From an uncultured Chloroflexales bacterium (GTDB taxonomy: Bacteria; Chloroflexota; Chloroflexia; Chloroflexales; Chloroflexaceae), in NCBI GenBank assembly GCA_937902315.1, contig CALGUG010000014.1, positions 75,183 through 139,182 of the forward strand: a DNA stretch of 64,000 nucleotides, in the 5' to 3' direction. The notes under the pieces were generated by a model that saw only the letters and a list, made by a program, of their open reading frames with translations, did no database searches and was not told the origin of the DNA. Positions within the stretch are counted from its first letter, which is position 1, and every line of letters begins with the position of its first letter. A program made the translations under genes and the position numbers. Positions 34,674 through 43,510 of this stretch are shown here, piece by piece.

Positions 34674-35633
34674 TTAGGCTTGGGTTGCGTTGCGGAGATT
34701 CAGTTCCATATCGAAACCTTCTTTGCGAACACGTAGATCGGTGTAGAGCAGCGTACAGGCGATTACGTTGATCGGAACATAGAAGAGCTGACCGATCGTT
34801 GTGGCAAAGAGTGTCAGTGGTTGTAGCCAAGGGTTTGTCGGATCTAAGAGCAGATATCCGGCGGCGATGATTAGAATGGTGGGGATGTAGAGCAGAAGCC
34901 CGCCAAGGATCGCGACTACAATTAGATAACCGACTACCCGCCAATAGGACCCTTTAACAAGCCTCCAACTGCGTGTGAGGGCATCGATCGCATTGGTGCG
35001 CTCGATACAGATCACCGGAAGATAGAGCATAAAGGGCAAAAATAAAAGAGTGACGCCTAGCGTGAGAATGATCAATACTATAGCGGCGATCAGAAAGATA
35101 CCAAGCATTTCACTAGGGGAGCTACCGAAGGATGTTCCCGCTGTGCCCAGCGAAGCGAAGAGCACGAAGAAGAATACACATGTGAAAGGCGCAATCACAA
35201 TCACTGTGGCGACCGAAATCAACAGCGTCGTCAGGGCGAGCTGAAGTACGTTGCTTAAACCAAGTTTAAGGGCTTGTTTAAGCCCAATGGTACGGTCGAG
35301 CAGATCGTGCATGCTGATATGCACAATACTGCCTTGCAGCAGCGGAAGGGTAAAAAACATCCTCACAAAGGAGATCAGATAGGAAAAGAGCGACGCACCT
35401 AACATACCGAACATCAATCTTGACGGAGAGCTGCTAGGATCGAGGATCATTTGAGAGGTTGTGAAGCTGGTGACGATCGATAAAATGAGTTGGAGCAGCA
35501 AAAGCGGCACGTCAATTGTGAGCGTGGCGCTCATGATGGTGGTGAATTTGTTGCGAAAGATGCGGAAGAGCTCGTCGAGAAGATCGCGTAGGTTGAGTTG
35601 ACGTATACGGCTGGGTGTGTGGCTCATTTCCAT
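34674..35633 (-). CDS. Multi-pass membrane protein (YciC/GDPD membrane-domain-like)
   Basis: 319 residues with six or seven hydrophobic segments after an amphipathic N-terminal helix (NLRDLLDELFRIFRNKFTTI). It has the motif DALTRSWRLVKGSYWRVVGY near residue 220, shared with its neighbour. First gene of the membrane cluster, with GAGGA upstream of the ATG at 35633. The function is unknown; a scaffolding or envelope role is inferred only from context. Confidence 0.75.
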   Translation of the reverse strand: MEMSHTPSRIRQLNLRDLLDELFRIFRNKFTTIMSATLTIDVPLLLLQLILSIVTSFTTSQMILDPSSSPSRLMFGMLGASLFSYLISFVRMFFTLPLLQGSIVHISMHDLLDRTIGLKQALKLGLSNVLQLALTTLLISVATVIVIAPFTCVFFFVLFASLGTAGTSFGSSPSEMLGIFLIAAIVLIILTLGVTLLFLPFMLYLPVICIERTNAIDALTRSWRLVKGSYWRVVGYLIVVAILGGLLLYIPTILIIAAGYLLLDPTNPWLQPLTLFATTIGQLFYVPINVIACTLLYTDLRVRKEGFDMELNLRNATQA

Positions 35634-35878
35634 GCTATGTTGTCCTCAATGCTATCGTCTAGGCGTTCCGTTGCTTTCTAGTGCTATTGTAGCATAATAG
35701 ACTTGAAATAGTTCTTACAAAAGCCCTTTGTTATTGCTACAGATTGTCTATAGAACGCTCGCTCGCGACTCCCGATTTGGAAGCGCTTTTCGTTTAGGAT
35801 ACAATTTCTCTCACTTGTGCAGAATATGGAACGAAAGGCGGAGTTGAATCGTATTGTGATTAAGATCTGAGTCAAGTC

Positions 35879-36045
35879 ATACGAAATCCGGTTGAATTAT
35901 CGGCTATGGGGAGGCCTTTCGGCACGCAGCTACAAGCCTGGTTTGTTGGGCGGGATGTTGGTAGCCGTAGGCGGACGCGCCAAGGACCTTCTTTTGGGGC
36001 AAAACCTAGCCGCAGTAATCTGAAAAAGACAAGCGGATTTGCTAT
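35879..36045 (+). repeat. Family B element, full length
   Basis: 167 bp with ends ATACGAAATCCG (35879-35890) and CGGATTTGCTAT (36034-36045) and core at 35962-35979. One of the two best-preserved family B copies and the one that reveals the terminal inverted repeats shared with family A. Confidence 0.9.
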
Positions 36046-36256
36046 GATTAGCCTTGATATGTAGCGGGAAATAGCTTTTAAGACCGAGGAGTGGCTCTAA
36101 GAGAGTATGCTACAATCGACAGTACAAACAAGAAAATATCTGTTGTTTATCGTTCTGTAGTGTAAATGTAAATGAGGAGATAGCTACTTTGAGTTATATG
36201 CGAGAACAACGTTGCTCCTGCGGTTGCAGCGAGTTCTGTTCCAAAGGAGTTCGGGA
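36046..36256. other. Leader region of the phosphoesterase gene
   Basis: About 210 bases that should hold the promoter of the phosphoesterase gene; I see no clear -35/-10 pair. An in-frame open extension reaches 36212 but lacks a start with a ribosome site. Confidence 0.4.
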
Positions 36257-37117
36257 GTGACCTATACGTTAATGCATATCTCCGACCTGCATGCAGGTCG
36301 TCCATTTCGAGTCGATGTGGCTGAACAGCTTGCTGCTGAAGCGCATGCCCTCGCGCCAGATCTATTGGTGGTATCTGGTGACTTTGTTCAGCGTGCCGAT
36401 ATCGGTGCTCAGTGGGCGGTGATCACTCGCTATTTGCGCATGTTGCCAGAGCCACGTTTGGTGGTACCGGGCAATCACGATGTACCGCTGTTTAATGTTT
36501 TTAATCGCGTTTTTCGACCGTATGTCGCCTATAAACGCCATATCTCCGAGAATCTGAACCCGGTCTTTGAGCTGCCCGGCCTGATGGTGGTCGGCGGCTG
36601 TACGGCTCACGGTTTGACCCAAGATGGCGGTCGTTTAAGTAAAGATCAGCTCGCCAAGATGGAAGCGGCCTTTCGACGCGCCCCAGCAGGTACCTGCAAG
36701 GTCGCTGTGCTGCACCATCATATCGTGCCACCCCCCGGCAGTGAGAAGCGCAGCAAGATCGCTAACGCCAAAGAGGCGGCTGAGATGTTAGACCGTTGTG
36801 GGGTCGAATTGATGCTCTGTGGACATATCCATGTTTCGTATGTGGGAACCACCTTGGATGTGATGCCCGGACTTAGCCAAGGGACGATCATTTGTCAAAG
36901 TGGCACCTCGACATCGCGGCGCGGCAAATCGCGCGAACACGGCAAAAATTCCTACAATGTGATCGAAATCGATGACAACGCGATACGTATCGGGCAACAT
37001 CTCTATATGGAAGAGACGCGCCGTTTCGAGACTGTCGCCGAACATGTCTTTCCTCGGCGTTCAAATGGCGTCTATACCCTACCTCGACGCGAACGTATTC
37101 TAGATTCTAGCCAGTAG
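36257..37117 (+). CDS. Calcineurin-like metallophosphoesterase
   Basis: 286 residues with the full metal-binding set: HISDLHAGRPF near residue 7, VVSGDFVQRAD, VPGNHDVPLF, VLHHHIVPPP and LCGHIHVSY. This layout matches class III phosphodiesterases of the CpdA type (cyclic nucleotides or other phosphodiesters). Start is GTG at 36257 because AAAGGAG lies 7 bases before it; longer and shorter starts are possible. It is followed by a lipoprotein and the subtilase gene on the same strand. Confidence 0.87.
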   Translation: MTYTLMHISDLHAGRPFRVDVAEQLAAEAHALAPDLLVVSGDFVQRADIGAQWAVITRYLRMLPEPRLVVPGNHDVPLFNVFNRVFRPYVAYKRHISENLNPVFELPGLMVVGGCTAHGLTQDGGRLSKDQLAKMEAAFRRAPAGTCKVAVLHHHIVPPPGSEKRSKIANAKEAAEMLDRCGVELMLCGHIHVSYVGTTLDVMPGLSQGTIICQSGTSTSRRGKSREHGKNSYNVIEIDDNAIRIGQHLYMEETRRFETVAEHVFPRRSNGVYTLPRRERILDSSQ

Positions 37118-37200
37118 TGGTGTTTCGTCTTAGAGAAGCGTTTCAAGCTCTCGGTTTTCTATAGGCGTATTTGTATTGTTATGTCCAGATTGGAGCAGGT

Positions 37201-37686
37201 ATGAGCCATATGGCTACAGTGCGGCAACTATCTTTTGCGACGAGTATGGTACGGCAGTGGCTGATCATCGGATTGGTGCTAGCTATCGGCATGGTGTTGG
37301 CGGCCTGCTCTGGCAAGCCGAGCGAAGCCGATAACGAAGCTGCGATTCAAGTCGCCAAGGATTTTGTTGCGGCCGTTGAAAAGCGAGATCCGAGTGCGAT
37401 GTTGGCCTTGATCGAGCCGACAGATTGGCGTCGCGAAATCGCACCGGAGCTGCGTTCTTATATGGGGTATGTCCAAAGCATAACGTTCCAAAATCCTGAA
37501 TATAGCTTGATCGATAATACGGGTGAGCTTGCCCATGTGCGTTTAGTCTCCTCGATGGAATATGCACTTGAAGGTACCGGGACAGCCAAACAAGATGTCG
37601 ATCTCACCTTTGAACTTGTTAAGCTGGATGGAACGTGGTATCTACGTACCTTCACGCTACCACCAGCGAATCCGCCAACCAATTAA
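37201..37686 (+). CDS. Small lipoprotein, NTF2/DUF4878-like
   Basis: 161 residues. A lipoprotein signal (IIGLVLAIGMVLAAC, lipobox LAAC near residue 36) is followed by a 120-residue domain starting EAAIQVAKDFVAAVEKRDPS, as in DUF4878/NTF2-like exported proteins. The ATG at 37201 has GGAGCAGGT upstream. It ends 13 bases before the subtilase-FHA gene, so both are likely co-expressed and may meet at the outer face of the membrane. Confidence 0.82.
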   Translation: MSHMATVRQLSFATSMVRQWLIIGLVLAIGMVLAACSGKPSEADNEAAIQVAKDFVAAVEKRDPSAMLALIEPTDWRREIAPELRSYMGYVQSITFQNPEYSLIDNTGELAHVRLVSSMEYALEGTGTAKQDVDLTFELVKLDGTWYLRTFTLPPANPPTN

Positions 37687-37699
37687 GTGAGATAGAGTC

Positions 37700-39487
37700 A
37701 TGAAGCGAATGTTGTATCAAACCAGTTGGCTGCGCTGGGGCATCGCTTTGCTCCTAGCGGGATTCGCCATACCACAGGTGATTTGGGCACAACAGATTGT
37801 GCGTTCAAACGATCCATCCTATGAGAAGCAGTGGGCATTGCAAACGATAGGGGCTGAATGCGCGTGGCAGCATACCACTGGAGATCGCTCGATCACAGTG
37901 GCTGTCATCGATAGTGGCGTCGATCTGACCCACCCCGATTTAGTCGGCCATTTGCGCGACGATGGCTTCGATTTTATTGATTTTGACGAAGATCCCTCTG
38001 ATGAAAATGGTCATGGAACCCACGTTGCGGGCATTGTTGCGGCGACCTTAAACAACGCCGAAGGCATTACTGGTCTGGCTCCCGATGTGCAGATACTGCC
38101 CATACGCGTGCTCGATGCTGAGGGCAGTGGTTCGAATATGGCGGTTGCGTTTGGTATTCGCTACGCCGCTGAACAGGGCGCAGATATTTTGAATCTGAGC
38201 CTTGGGGCCACCTTAATGCTTTCTGTAGATGATGTGTCGCCCGAGATCGAAGATGCGATCCTTTTTGCTCAAGAACAAGGCGCGCTGGTAGTGGTGGCCG
38301 CTGGCAACGACTATGTTCCACTGCCCAACGCCGTTGGTGGCGCCAATGAAGATGTGGTTGTGGTTGCCGCAACCAATGCGCGCGACCTAAAGACACAGTT
38401 CTCGAATTCTGGCCCCTGGGTTGATGTCTCCGCTCCGGGCGAGCATATTCTTTCGACCATGCCGACCTACGAGGTCTTTTTGACTAGCGACGCTTTGCCT
38501 GCGGAAGAGCGCTTCAGTCGCAACTACGATTATATGAGCGGCACTTCCCAAGCGACGCCCTATGTTTCGGCTTTGGCTGCTCTGCTCTGGTCTGCCAACC
38601 CCGATTGGACCGCCGACCAAGTTCTTCAGGCTATAAAAGAGGGCGCGGTTGATATCTACGATAAACACCCCGAGCAATTTGCCGAGATGCAAGTGCTCGG
38701 AGCTGGACGTATCGATGCCTGTGCCTCTTTTGGTGGCCCGCTGATCCCCATTCCCGAGCGGACAGACACGGCTGAGCCGGTTGACATGCAGTTTGCTTTG
38801 ATCGGTATCGGCGCGTGTGTCATTTTGTTGGCGCTTGTGCTGGCAATGCTTATTTTGGTTGTGATGCGACGTCGCAAAAACAAAGCCCAAGTTCCTGCAC
38901 CTGCAGGTGGCTATGCACAGCCGCAGCAGCAAGGCTATGTGCCGCCACAACAACAAGGTTACGTACCGCCGCAGCAGCAAGGCTACGTGCCACCGCAACA
39001 ACAGGGTTACGTGCCGCCACAGCAGCAAGGCTATGTGCCGCCACAACAACAAGGTTACGTGCCGCCGCAGCAGCAAGGCTATGTACCGCCGCAGCAGCAA
39101 GGTTATGTACCGCCGCAGCAGCAAGGCTATGTACCGCCGCAGCAGCAAGGTTACGTGCCTCCTATGGCGGGTGCGCCCTATAACCAGCAGCCTAGTTGGG
39201 GACGTCTGGTGATTGTAAGCGGGCCGCTGCCGCCACGCACCTACGACTTGGTTACTCCCGAGATCATTGTGGGGCGCGCCGAGGGTGTAACCATTCAGCT
39301 CTCTGGCGATGGAACCGTCTCGCGACGCCATGCCCGCATTACACGCCAAGGTGGACAGGTGGTGATCGAAGACCTAGGCAGCGCCCATGGCACCTTTGTG
39401 AACGGTCAGCCTTTAACGAGCGCAGTCTTGTTGCGCCCGGGCGATATCTTGCGCATCGGTCAAACCAGCCTGCGTTTTGAGGTGTAA
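37700..39487 (+). CDS. Subtilisin-like protease with membrane anchor, repeat linker and FHA domain
   Basis: 595 residues. Signal peptide (about 1-30); S8 protease with triad D71 (VIDSGVD), H105 (NGHGTHVAG) and S283 (SGTSQATP); membrane helix about 364-389 followed by RRRKNK, placing the rest in the cytoplasm; nine exact GYVPPQQQ repeats and a partial one (about 412-488); then an FHA domain (about 497-595) with IIVGRAEG, SRRHARI and GTFVNG. Mycosin proteases also have an S8 domain plus C-terminal helix, but lack the FHA. It could link outside proteolysis to phosphothreonine signalling inside. The TAA stop touches a family A repeat. Confidence 0.92.
   Translation: MKRMLYQTSWLRWGIALLLAGFAIPQVIWAQQIVRSNDPSYEKQWALQTIGAECAWQHTTGDRSITVAVIDSGVDLTHPDLVGHLRDDGFDFIDFDEDPSDENGHGTHVAGIVAATLNNAEGITGLAPDVQILPIRVLDAEGSGSNMAVAFGIRYAAEQGADILNLSLGATLMLSVDDVSPEIEDAILFAQEQGALVVVAAGNDYVPLPNAVGGANEDVVVVAATNARDLKTQFSNSGPWVDVSAPGEHILSTMPTYEVFLTSDALPAEERFSRNYDYMSGTSQATPYVSALAALLWSANPDWTADQVLQAIKEGAVDIYDKHPEQFAEMQVLGAGRIDACASFGGPLIPIPERTDTAEPVDMQFALIGIGACVILLALVLAMLILVVMRRRKNKAQVPAPAGGYAQPQQQGYVPPQQQGYVPPQQQGYVPPQQQGYVPPQQQGYVPPQQQGYVPPQQQGYVPPQQQGYVPPQQQGYVPPQQQGYVPPMAGAPYNQQPSWGRLVIVSGPLPPRTYDLVTPEIIVGRAEGVTIQLSGDGTVSRRHARITRQGGQVVIEDLGSAHGTFVNGQPLTSAVLLRPGDILRIGQTSLRFEV
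38933..39163 (+). repeat. 24-bp tandem repeat coding GYVPPQQQ
   Basis: Nine full 24-bp units (38933-39148) plus a 15-base partial unit. Units differ only at synonymous positions, which shows selection for the peptide or recent expansion. The low complexity also creates a 320-codon antisense open frame that is not a gene. Confidence 0.95.
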
Positions 39488-39627
39488 TACCATGTCCGCT
39501 TGATCAGGCTCTGTTTGTAGTCTGCAGCAGAGCGGAACGTACCTAGCTTTGTTGTGGGGGATTTCGAGTGATCGGCGAGATCCCTCACAACGTTTTCTCT
39601 AATGGCTCGCCTTGCTGGATTTAGCAT
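39487..39627 (+). repeat. Family A element abutting the subtilase stop codon
   Basis: Left end ATACCATGTCCG begins on the last base of the TAA stop; core AGTCTGCAGCAGAGCGGAAC; right end TGGATTTAGCAT (39616-39627). It keeps the central hairpin with a different sequence (GTTGTGGGGGAT pairing with GATCCCTCACAAC). Confidence 0.82.
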
Positions 39628-39706
39628 TAACAACCGTTCGCTTATGCGAGATAAGCATCTATAGCGCACCTATCGATGAAAAGGCGGAATTCCGCTGGCC
39701 TTCTGG

Positions 39707-39736
39707 GCTTTTGAAGGTGTTAACACCTTCAAAAGC
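39707..39736. terminator. 30-bp perfect palindrome
   Basis: Perfect inverted repeat centred on GTTAAC, with the arm GCTTTTGAAGGTGTT. Read either way the second arm has an A/T run near its end. It may terminate transcription from the subtilase gene or serve as a protein-binding site. Confidence 0.6.
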
Positions 39737-39882
39737 ACACAAATAGGCTGAATCTCGCTGTAGCTTTGAAGACGAAACGCCGAGTGCCTGATTTTGGCCT
39801 TGGTGTTTCGTTTTTTAGAGCATAATTGTGTATACTACATATGCACTGATGATCCTGATGGATGCGAGTATTTGCGTTGTTT

Positions 39883-40053
39883 ATACGAAATCCGTTTGTA
39901 TCGTTTCATTTTGGGGCGGCCTTTCCACGCACAGCGATACAACCTCTTTGTGGCGGGCGGGATGTTGATAGCCGTAGGCGGACGCGCTTAGGACGTTCTT
40001 TGGGGGAGAGACTACACCGCCAGAAGGCTGAACTCGGCAAGCGGATTTGGTAT
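39883..40053 (+). repeat. Family B element, full length
   Basis: 171 bp with ends ATACGAAATCCG (39883-39894) and CGGATTTGGTAT (40042-40053), complementary at 11 of 12 positions. Core at 39969-39986. Confidence 0.9.
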
Positions 40054-40119
40054 GATACGATTGATGGTAGAGTCTTCTATTGAACATAAGATCAACTAGG
40101 AAGGCGCTATTAACTTTAT

Positions 40120-40761
40120 ATGATGGTTTTATCACGCGAACTTGTGCAGCGTGCGCTGGCTGATCCAGAGCCGCTCGCACCCGAAGAACTGTTGATTATG
40201 CGCGATCAGGAAGGGCGTAGTCTTCGCCCTCTGCATCCTCCCGAAGGCGTGCAACCGCGCGAATCGGCAGTGTTGTTACTCTTGATCCCCCACGAAAACG
40301 AGTATCTGATCCCGTTAACCGTGCGTAGTTCGCGCCTTGCCCACCATAGTGGTGAGGTTTCGCTGCCGGGTGGGGCCTGCGATCCCGACGACTGTTCCTT
40401 TGAAGCGACGGCCTTACGTGAATGCAACGAGGAATTGGGCATTCCCTCTTCCTTGGTTGAGATTTGGGGCGGCCTTAATCCAGTCTATATCGCGCCGAGC
40501 AATTTTCGCCTGCATCCTATCATCGGCTTTACGCCAACTATGCCCGAGCTCTACCCCAATGTTGATGAGGTTGAGGAGGTGTTGTTGACACCGCTCAGCC
40601 TGCTACTCGACCCTCATACGGTGCGCGTCGAGCAGTGGGAGCGGCGCGGAATGCTGATGCAAGTGCCGTTCTACGCTATTCAGGGCTACACCGTTTGGGG
40701 CGCGACCGCGTTTGTGCTGAGCCAGTTGGTTGCGCGCATTCGCCGTGCGATAAGCAGCTAG
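40120..40761 (+). CDS. Nudix hydrolase, CoA pyrophosphatase-like
   Basis: 213 residues. A complete Nudix box GACDPDDCSFEATALRECNE followed by ELGI is seen near residue 85, preceded by SGEVSLPGG, a pattern typical of the NudL/CoA diphosphatase group. LHPIIGFTPTMPELYPNVDEVEEVL follows, as in that group. The ATG at 40120 (or 40123) is used; AGGAAGG lies rather far upstream. Confidence 0.87.
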   Translation: MMVLSRELVQRALADPEPLAPEELLIMRDQEGRSLRPLHPPEGVQPRESAVLLLLIPHENEYLIPLTVRSSRLAHHSGEVSLPGGACDPDDCSFEATALRECNEELGIPSSLVEIWGGLNPVYIAPSNFRLHPIIGFTPTMPELYPNVDEVEEVLLTPLSLLLDPHTVRVEQWERRGMLMQVPFYAIQGYTVWGATAFVLSQLVARIRRAISS

Positions 40762-40812
40762 CTGTTTCGCAGCGTGCCAGGACTTTTGCCCGATCTTGAT
40801 AACATGCAGAGT

Positions 40813-40851
40813 AGAGCGCTTTGACCCTTTCGGTCTGGGCGCTCTTTTTTG
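40813..40851 (+). terminator. Intrinsic terminator of the Nudix gene
   Basis: Stem AGAGCGC/GCGCTCT (40813-40819 with 40839-40845) with inner pairing, followed by TTTTTGT. Confidence 0.85.
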
Positions 40852-40949
40852 TCTGAAAAATGTTGAAGAAATTTGGAAACCTTTGTAAGCGACGCTCGTA
40901 TAGTACAGTGATTTGTGATCATCTCTGAAGCTACAATTGGAGGACCGAA

Positions 40950-42071
40950 TTGTTGCGTAGAATCTCTTCAACTCTGACATTGGTGTTGGCTCTGGCGTTG
41001 TTAGCGGCTTGTGGCGGCGGCGGCGCTGCAAAGGAGGCAGAGCAGGCTGCTGTTCAAGCCCCGAGCACCTCGGGTGGTACAAGTAAGGAGACAGCAAGCG
41101 ATCTTGAAGAAGTTGCTGAGGATATCGAGAGCGCTGAAGATGCCGACACAGGTGCGAGTGAAGAGAAGCGCTCAATTAGCGATATCATTGGTAACTTGGC
41201 CAAACTTGATAGCTACGAGCTGAGCTACGCCTTTGTCTTTGAAGGGACCGATGACGATGGCAACCCTGTATCGAGCAGGATCGAATACTCGCAGAGCGTG
41301 ATCCGCGAACCCTTCGCTTCGTATACCAAGACCTTTATGTCCGATAACGACGCCGACTCTAAGGATATGTTGGTCGAGTTCTTCTACCTCGATGGAAAGA
41401 CCTATCTGTTTAGCGAGAATGACGGCGAAGCAGGTTGTATCTACTCGGGCGACCCTGATAACGATGGCAGCAACATGCTCTTCAATCCCAGCAGCCTCGT
41501 TAACGGCCTCGAATCGGCCAAGCTGGTAGCGCGTGGCGAAATGGTCAATGGCATCAAGACTGATCGTTATAAGGTCGAAGAAGTTTCGGGTGGTCTGTTG
41601 ATCTCGGGCGAGCTATCTGCCGAGGCTTGGATCGCTCAAGACAGCGATCTGGTTGTGAAGTATGTTGGCACTGCTACGGGCAAGGGTGGCTGGATCAGCT
41701 CGTCGAGCAAGGAGGGCAAGGTCACTTGGGATTACGAGCTCTCCTCGGTCGATTCGCTCAGCGCCATTGAGTTGCCAGCAGCCTGTCAGGAGACCGGTGC
41801 AGCGAGCGACATTCCGGTGCCGAACAACCTGCTCAGTGATTCGAGCTTTGGTGGAATGACCGTCTACACCACGAGCGATGCGCTGGCCGATGTTGCGAAG
41901 CTCTATGAAGAGGGCTTGCCTGCCAACGGTTGGAGCGTCGAGAAGGTCGATATGGGCGTTGAGATCGACACTTTAGTGCAGTTGAAGGCCACTAAAGATG
42001 ACCGCGAGATCAGTGTGATGATCACCTACGACGAAGAGGAAAGCAAAACAACCGTGATGATCAGCGAATAG
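40950..42071 (+). CDS. Secreted lipoprotein of unknown function
   Basis: 373 residues. TTG start, supported by TTGGAGG six bases upstream, then a lipoprotein signal with lipobox LLAAC near residue 21. A low-complexity acidic linker (SDLEEVAEDIESAEDADTG) follows, then a two-part domain: one beginning NLAKLDSYELSYAFVFEG, like LppX/LolA-type beta sheets that carry lipids, and a C-terminal YTTSDALADVAKLYEEGLPA module with a KDDREISVMITYDEEESKTT strand pair. Binding partner unknown. A good terminator follows. Confidence 0.82.
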   Translation: MLRRISSTLTLVLALALLAACGGGGAAKEAEQAAVQAPSTSGGTSKETASDLEEVAEDIESAEDADTGASEEKRSISDIIGNLAKLDSYELSYAFVFEGTDDDGNPVSSRIEYSQSVIREPFASYTKTFMSDNDADSKDMLVEFFYLDGKTYLFSENDGEAGCIYSGDPDNDGSNMLFNPSSLVNGLESAKLVARGEMVNGIKTDRYKVEEVSGGLLISGELSAEAWIAQDSDLVVKYVGTATGKGGWISSSSKEGKVTWDYELSSVDSLSAIELPAACQETGAASDIPVPNNLLSDSSFGGMTVYTTSDALADVAKLYEEGLPANGWSVEKVDMGVEIDTLVQLKATKDDREISVMITYDEEESKTTVMISE

Positions 42072-42092
42072 CCTGAACGAACGCAACGCAAA

Positions 42093-42131
42093 AGCAGAGT
42101 GAGGAGAAGCTTCCTCGCTCTGCTTTTTTAT
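42093..42131 (+). terminator. Intrinsic terminator of the lipoprotein gene
   Basis: Stem AGCAGAGTGAGGA pairing with TTCCTCGCTCTGCT with one mismatch, followed by TTTTTA. Confidence 0.9.
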
Positions 42132-42139
42132 TCCTTAAT

Positions 42140-42260
42140 TTTGCTATGAGCACTTGGCGGTAAGGTCTGTAGTGCAATGCGGTCTTTGGCGCGTCCGCCT
42201 TCGGCTACCAGCATCCCGCCCGCCGAACAGGGGGATAGTTGCACCCCAGCGCTCGCGGGC
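42140..42260 (-). repeat. Family B interspersed element, partial
   Basis: Core variant in reverse orientation at 42190-42207 with CTTGGCGGTAAGGTC on the left and CAGCATCCCGCCCGCC on the right. It lies between the lipoprotein terminator and the end of the convergent DUF1992 gene. Confidence 0.8.
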
Positions 42261-42270
42261 AAATCGCAAG

Positions 42271-42786
42271 TTAGCCGAGCTTTTTAAGCTCTTCGAGGAC
42301 GCGAACGCCTGGCATCTGGGGCATGCCTTTGGGAATGATCAAGTTGTAGTAGTCGATCAGCTTGGCGAGGTCGCGCAGGCGATCGCGATAGTCGTTGCGT
42401 ATGATCTCGCGTTGCTGCTTTGTGGCGCTGGGCCAGCGCTGTTGGGCGTTTTGCAACCACTTCTCTAAGGCCGCTTGATCTTCAAAAATGCGCTTTTGCA
42501 ACTCGATCCAAGGTGGGGCATAGCCAGCATTTTTGAGGATGCGGAAGGCCACTCGATCCTCTTCGGGAACGAGCGAGTCGTCGTCGAGGTGGAGCGGTTT
42601 ACCCGTGCCGGGCAGGTTGCGAAATAAGCCTTGAGCTTCGGCCTCTGCGATTTTTTGCTCGACAATGCCCATATAGGTGCGCCCAGTTAGCACAGACGGA
42701 ATGCGAGGAGGCGCAGCATCATCGGGGTTGGGTTTGGCTGGCTCTTGCGACTCTGCCGGATTTGCTTTGTTTGGATCTTCATTCAT
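42271..42786 (-). CDS. DUF1992 (DnaJ homologue subfamily C28-like) protein
   Basis: 171 residues. The conserved block VEQKIAEAEAQGLFRNLPGT followed by GKPLHLDDD (about 43-72) is the DUF1992 signature. A low-complexity proline-rich N-terminus precedes it. No J-domain HPD motif is present. ATG at 42786; the histidine-phosphatase gene ends 26 bases upstream, so they may share a transcript. Cellular role unknown. Confidence 0.87.
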   Translation of the reverse strand: MNEDPNKANPAESQEPAKPNPDDAAPPRIPSVLTGRTYMGIVEQKIAEAEAQGLFRNLPGTGKPLHLDDDSLVPEEDRVAFRILKNAGYAPPWIELQKRIFEDQAALEKWLQNAQQRWPSATKQQREIIRNDYRDRLRDLAKLIDYYNLIIPKGMPQMPGVRVLEELKKLG

Positions 42787-42811
42787 AAGCAATAGTGCAA
42801 ACAGCGGCAGC

Positions 42812-43342
42812 TTAGATCTTTGTCGCTGGAGTAAGCGGCTTGAAGACTAAGGTACACTGCCGCTGGCCGTTGACATAACGAACGTGCCAGATACCGCAGG
42901 TTGGGGCGGGGTTGTTACCCGGGTAAACATGTTTGCTCAGATCGATCTGCCCTTGGGTGAGGTGCATAAGTGCCTCGCGTATAGGTGAGCCATGCGAGAC
43001 GATGCCGATGCGCTGCAGCACGCCCTTATCGAGGGTGTCGAGCAGTGCGCCTATACGTGCCCGAACATCGCTGCTATGTTCGTCGAGGGCATGTTCGGCA
43101 ACCGCTTGGGTGAAGGTCGCATCGATGCCGAGTTGATCGATGATGGCTTCGGCGGTTTGGGCCGTGCGATCGAAGGGCGAAACAAAGAGGTGTTGAATAT
43201 TGGTGATAGTGAGAAAGGCGGCAGCCGCTTTGGCTTCGGCGCGCCCTAAGTCGCTGAGTGGAGGGCCGGGCAAGGTATGGTACGGGATCGAAGGGTTATG
43301 TATAGGTTGCCCGTGGCGAATCAGATAGATGTCAGTGAGCAA
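42812..43342 (-). CDS. Histidine phosphatase family protein
   Basis: 176 residues with the phosphohistidine motif YLIRHGQPIHNPS near residue 8 and the second histidine in GIVSHGSPIREAL near residue 118, as in phosphoglycerate mutase-like phosphatases. A TTG start at 43342 is preferred since GGGAG is six bases before it and RHG then lies at the usual distance from the N-terminus. An ATG at 43408 is an alternative, but a TATAAT follows it at about 43386-43391, which fits promoter DNA better. Confidence 0.83.
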   Translation of the reverse strand: MLTDIYLIRHGQPIHNPSIPYHTLPGPPLSDLGRAEAKAAAAFLTITNIQHLFVSPFDRTAQTAEAIIDQLGIDATFTQAVAEHALDEHSSDVRARIGALLDTLDKGVLQRIGIVSHGSPIREALMHLTQGQIDLSKHVYPGNNPAPTCGIWHVRYVNGQRQCTLVFKPLTPATKI

Positions 43343-43510
43343 AACGATCTCCCGAATTTGAAATGCATAACTAATCCTCAGTGTGATTATACCACGCCTG
43401 TTTGGCATGCTTAGCTAGCGTTCCTGCTAGTGGTACGCTTGCAAACCCCTATTTTTGTGGCACAATAGGCATCATTCATTTTTCGCTTAACGTTTTGCTT
43501 GAGGTGTTGT

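Noticed and set aside
38387..39349. 320-codon antisense open frame across the subtilase-FHA gene
   Set aside because: It is opened by the 24-bp repeat and encodes monotonous LLLRRYI/HV runs; the sense strand has complete catalytic and FHA motifs.
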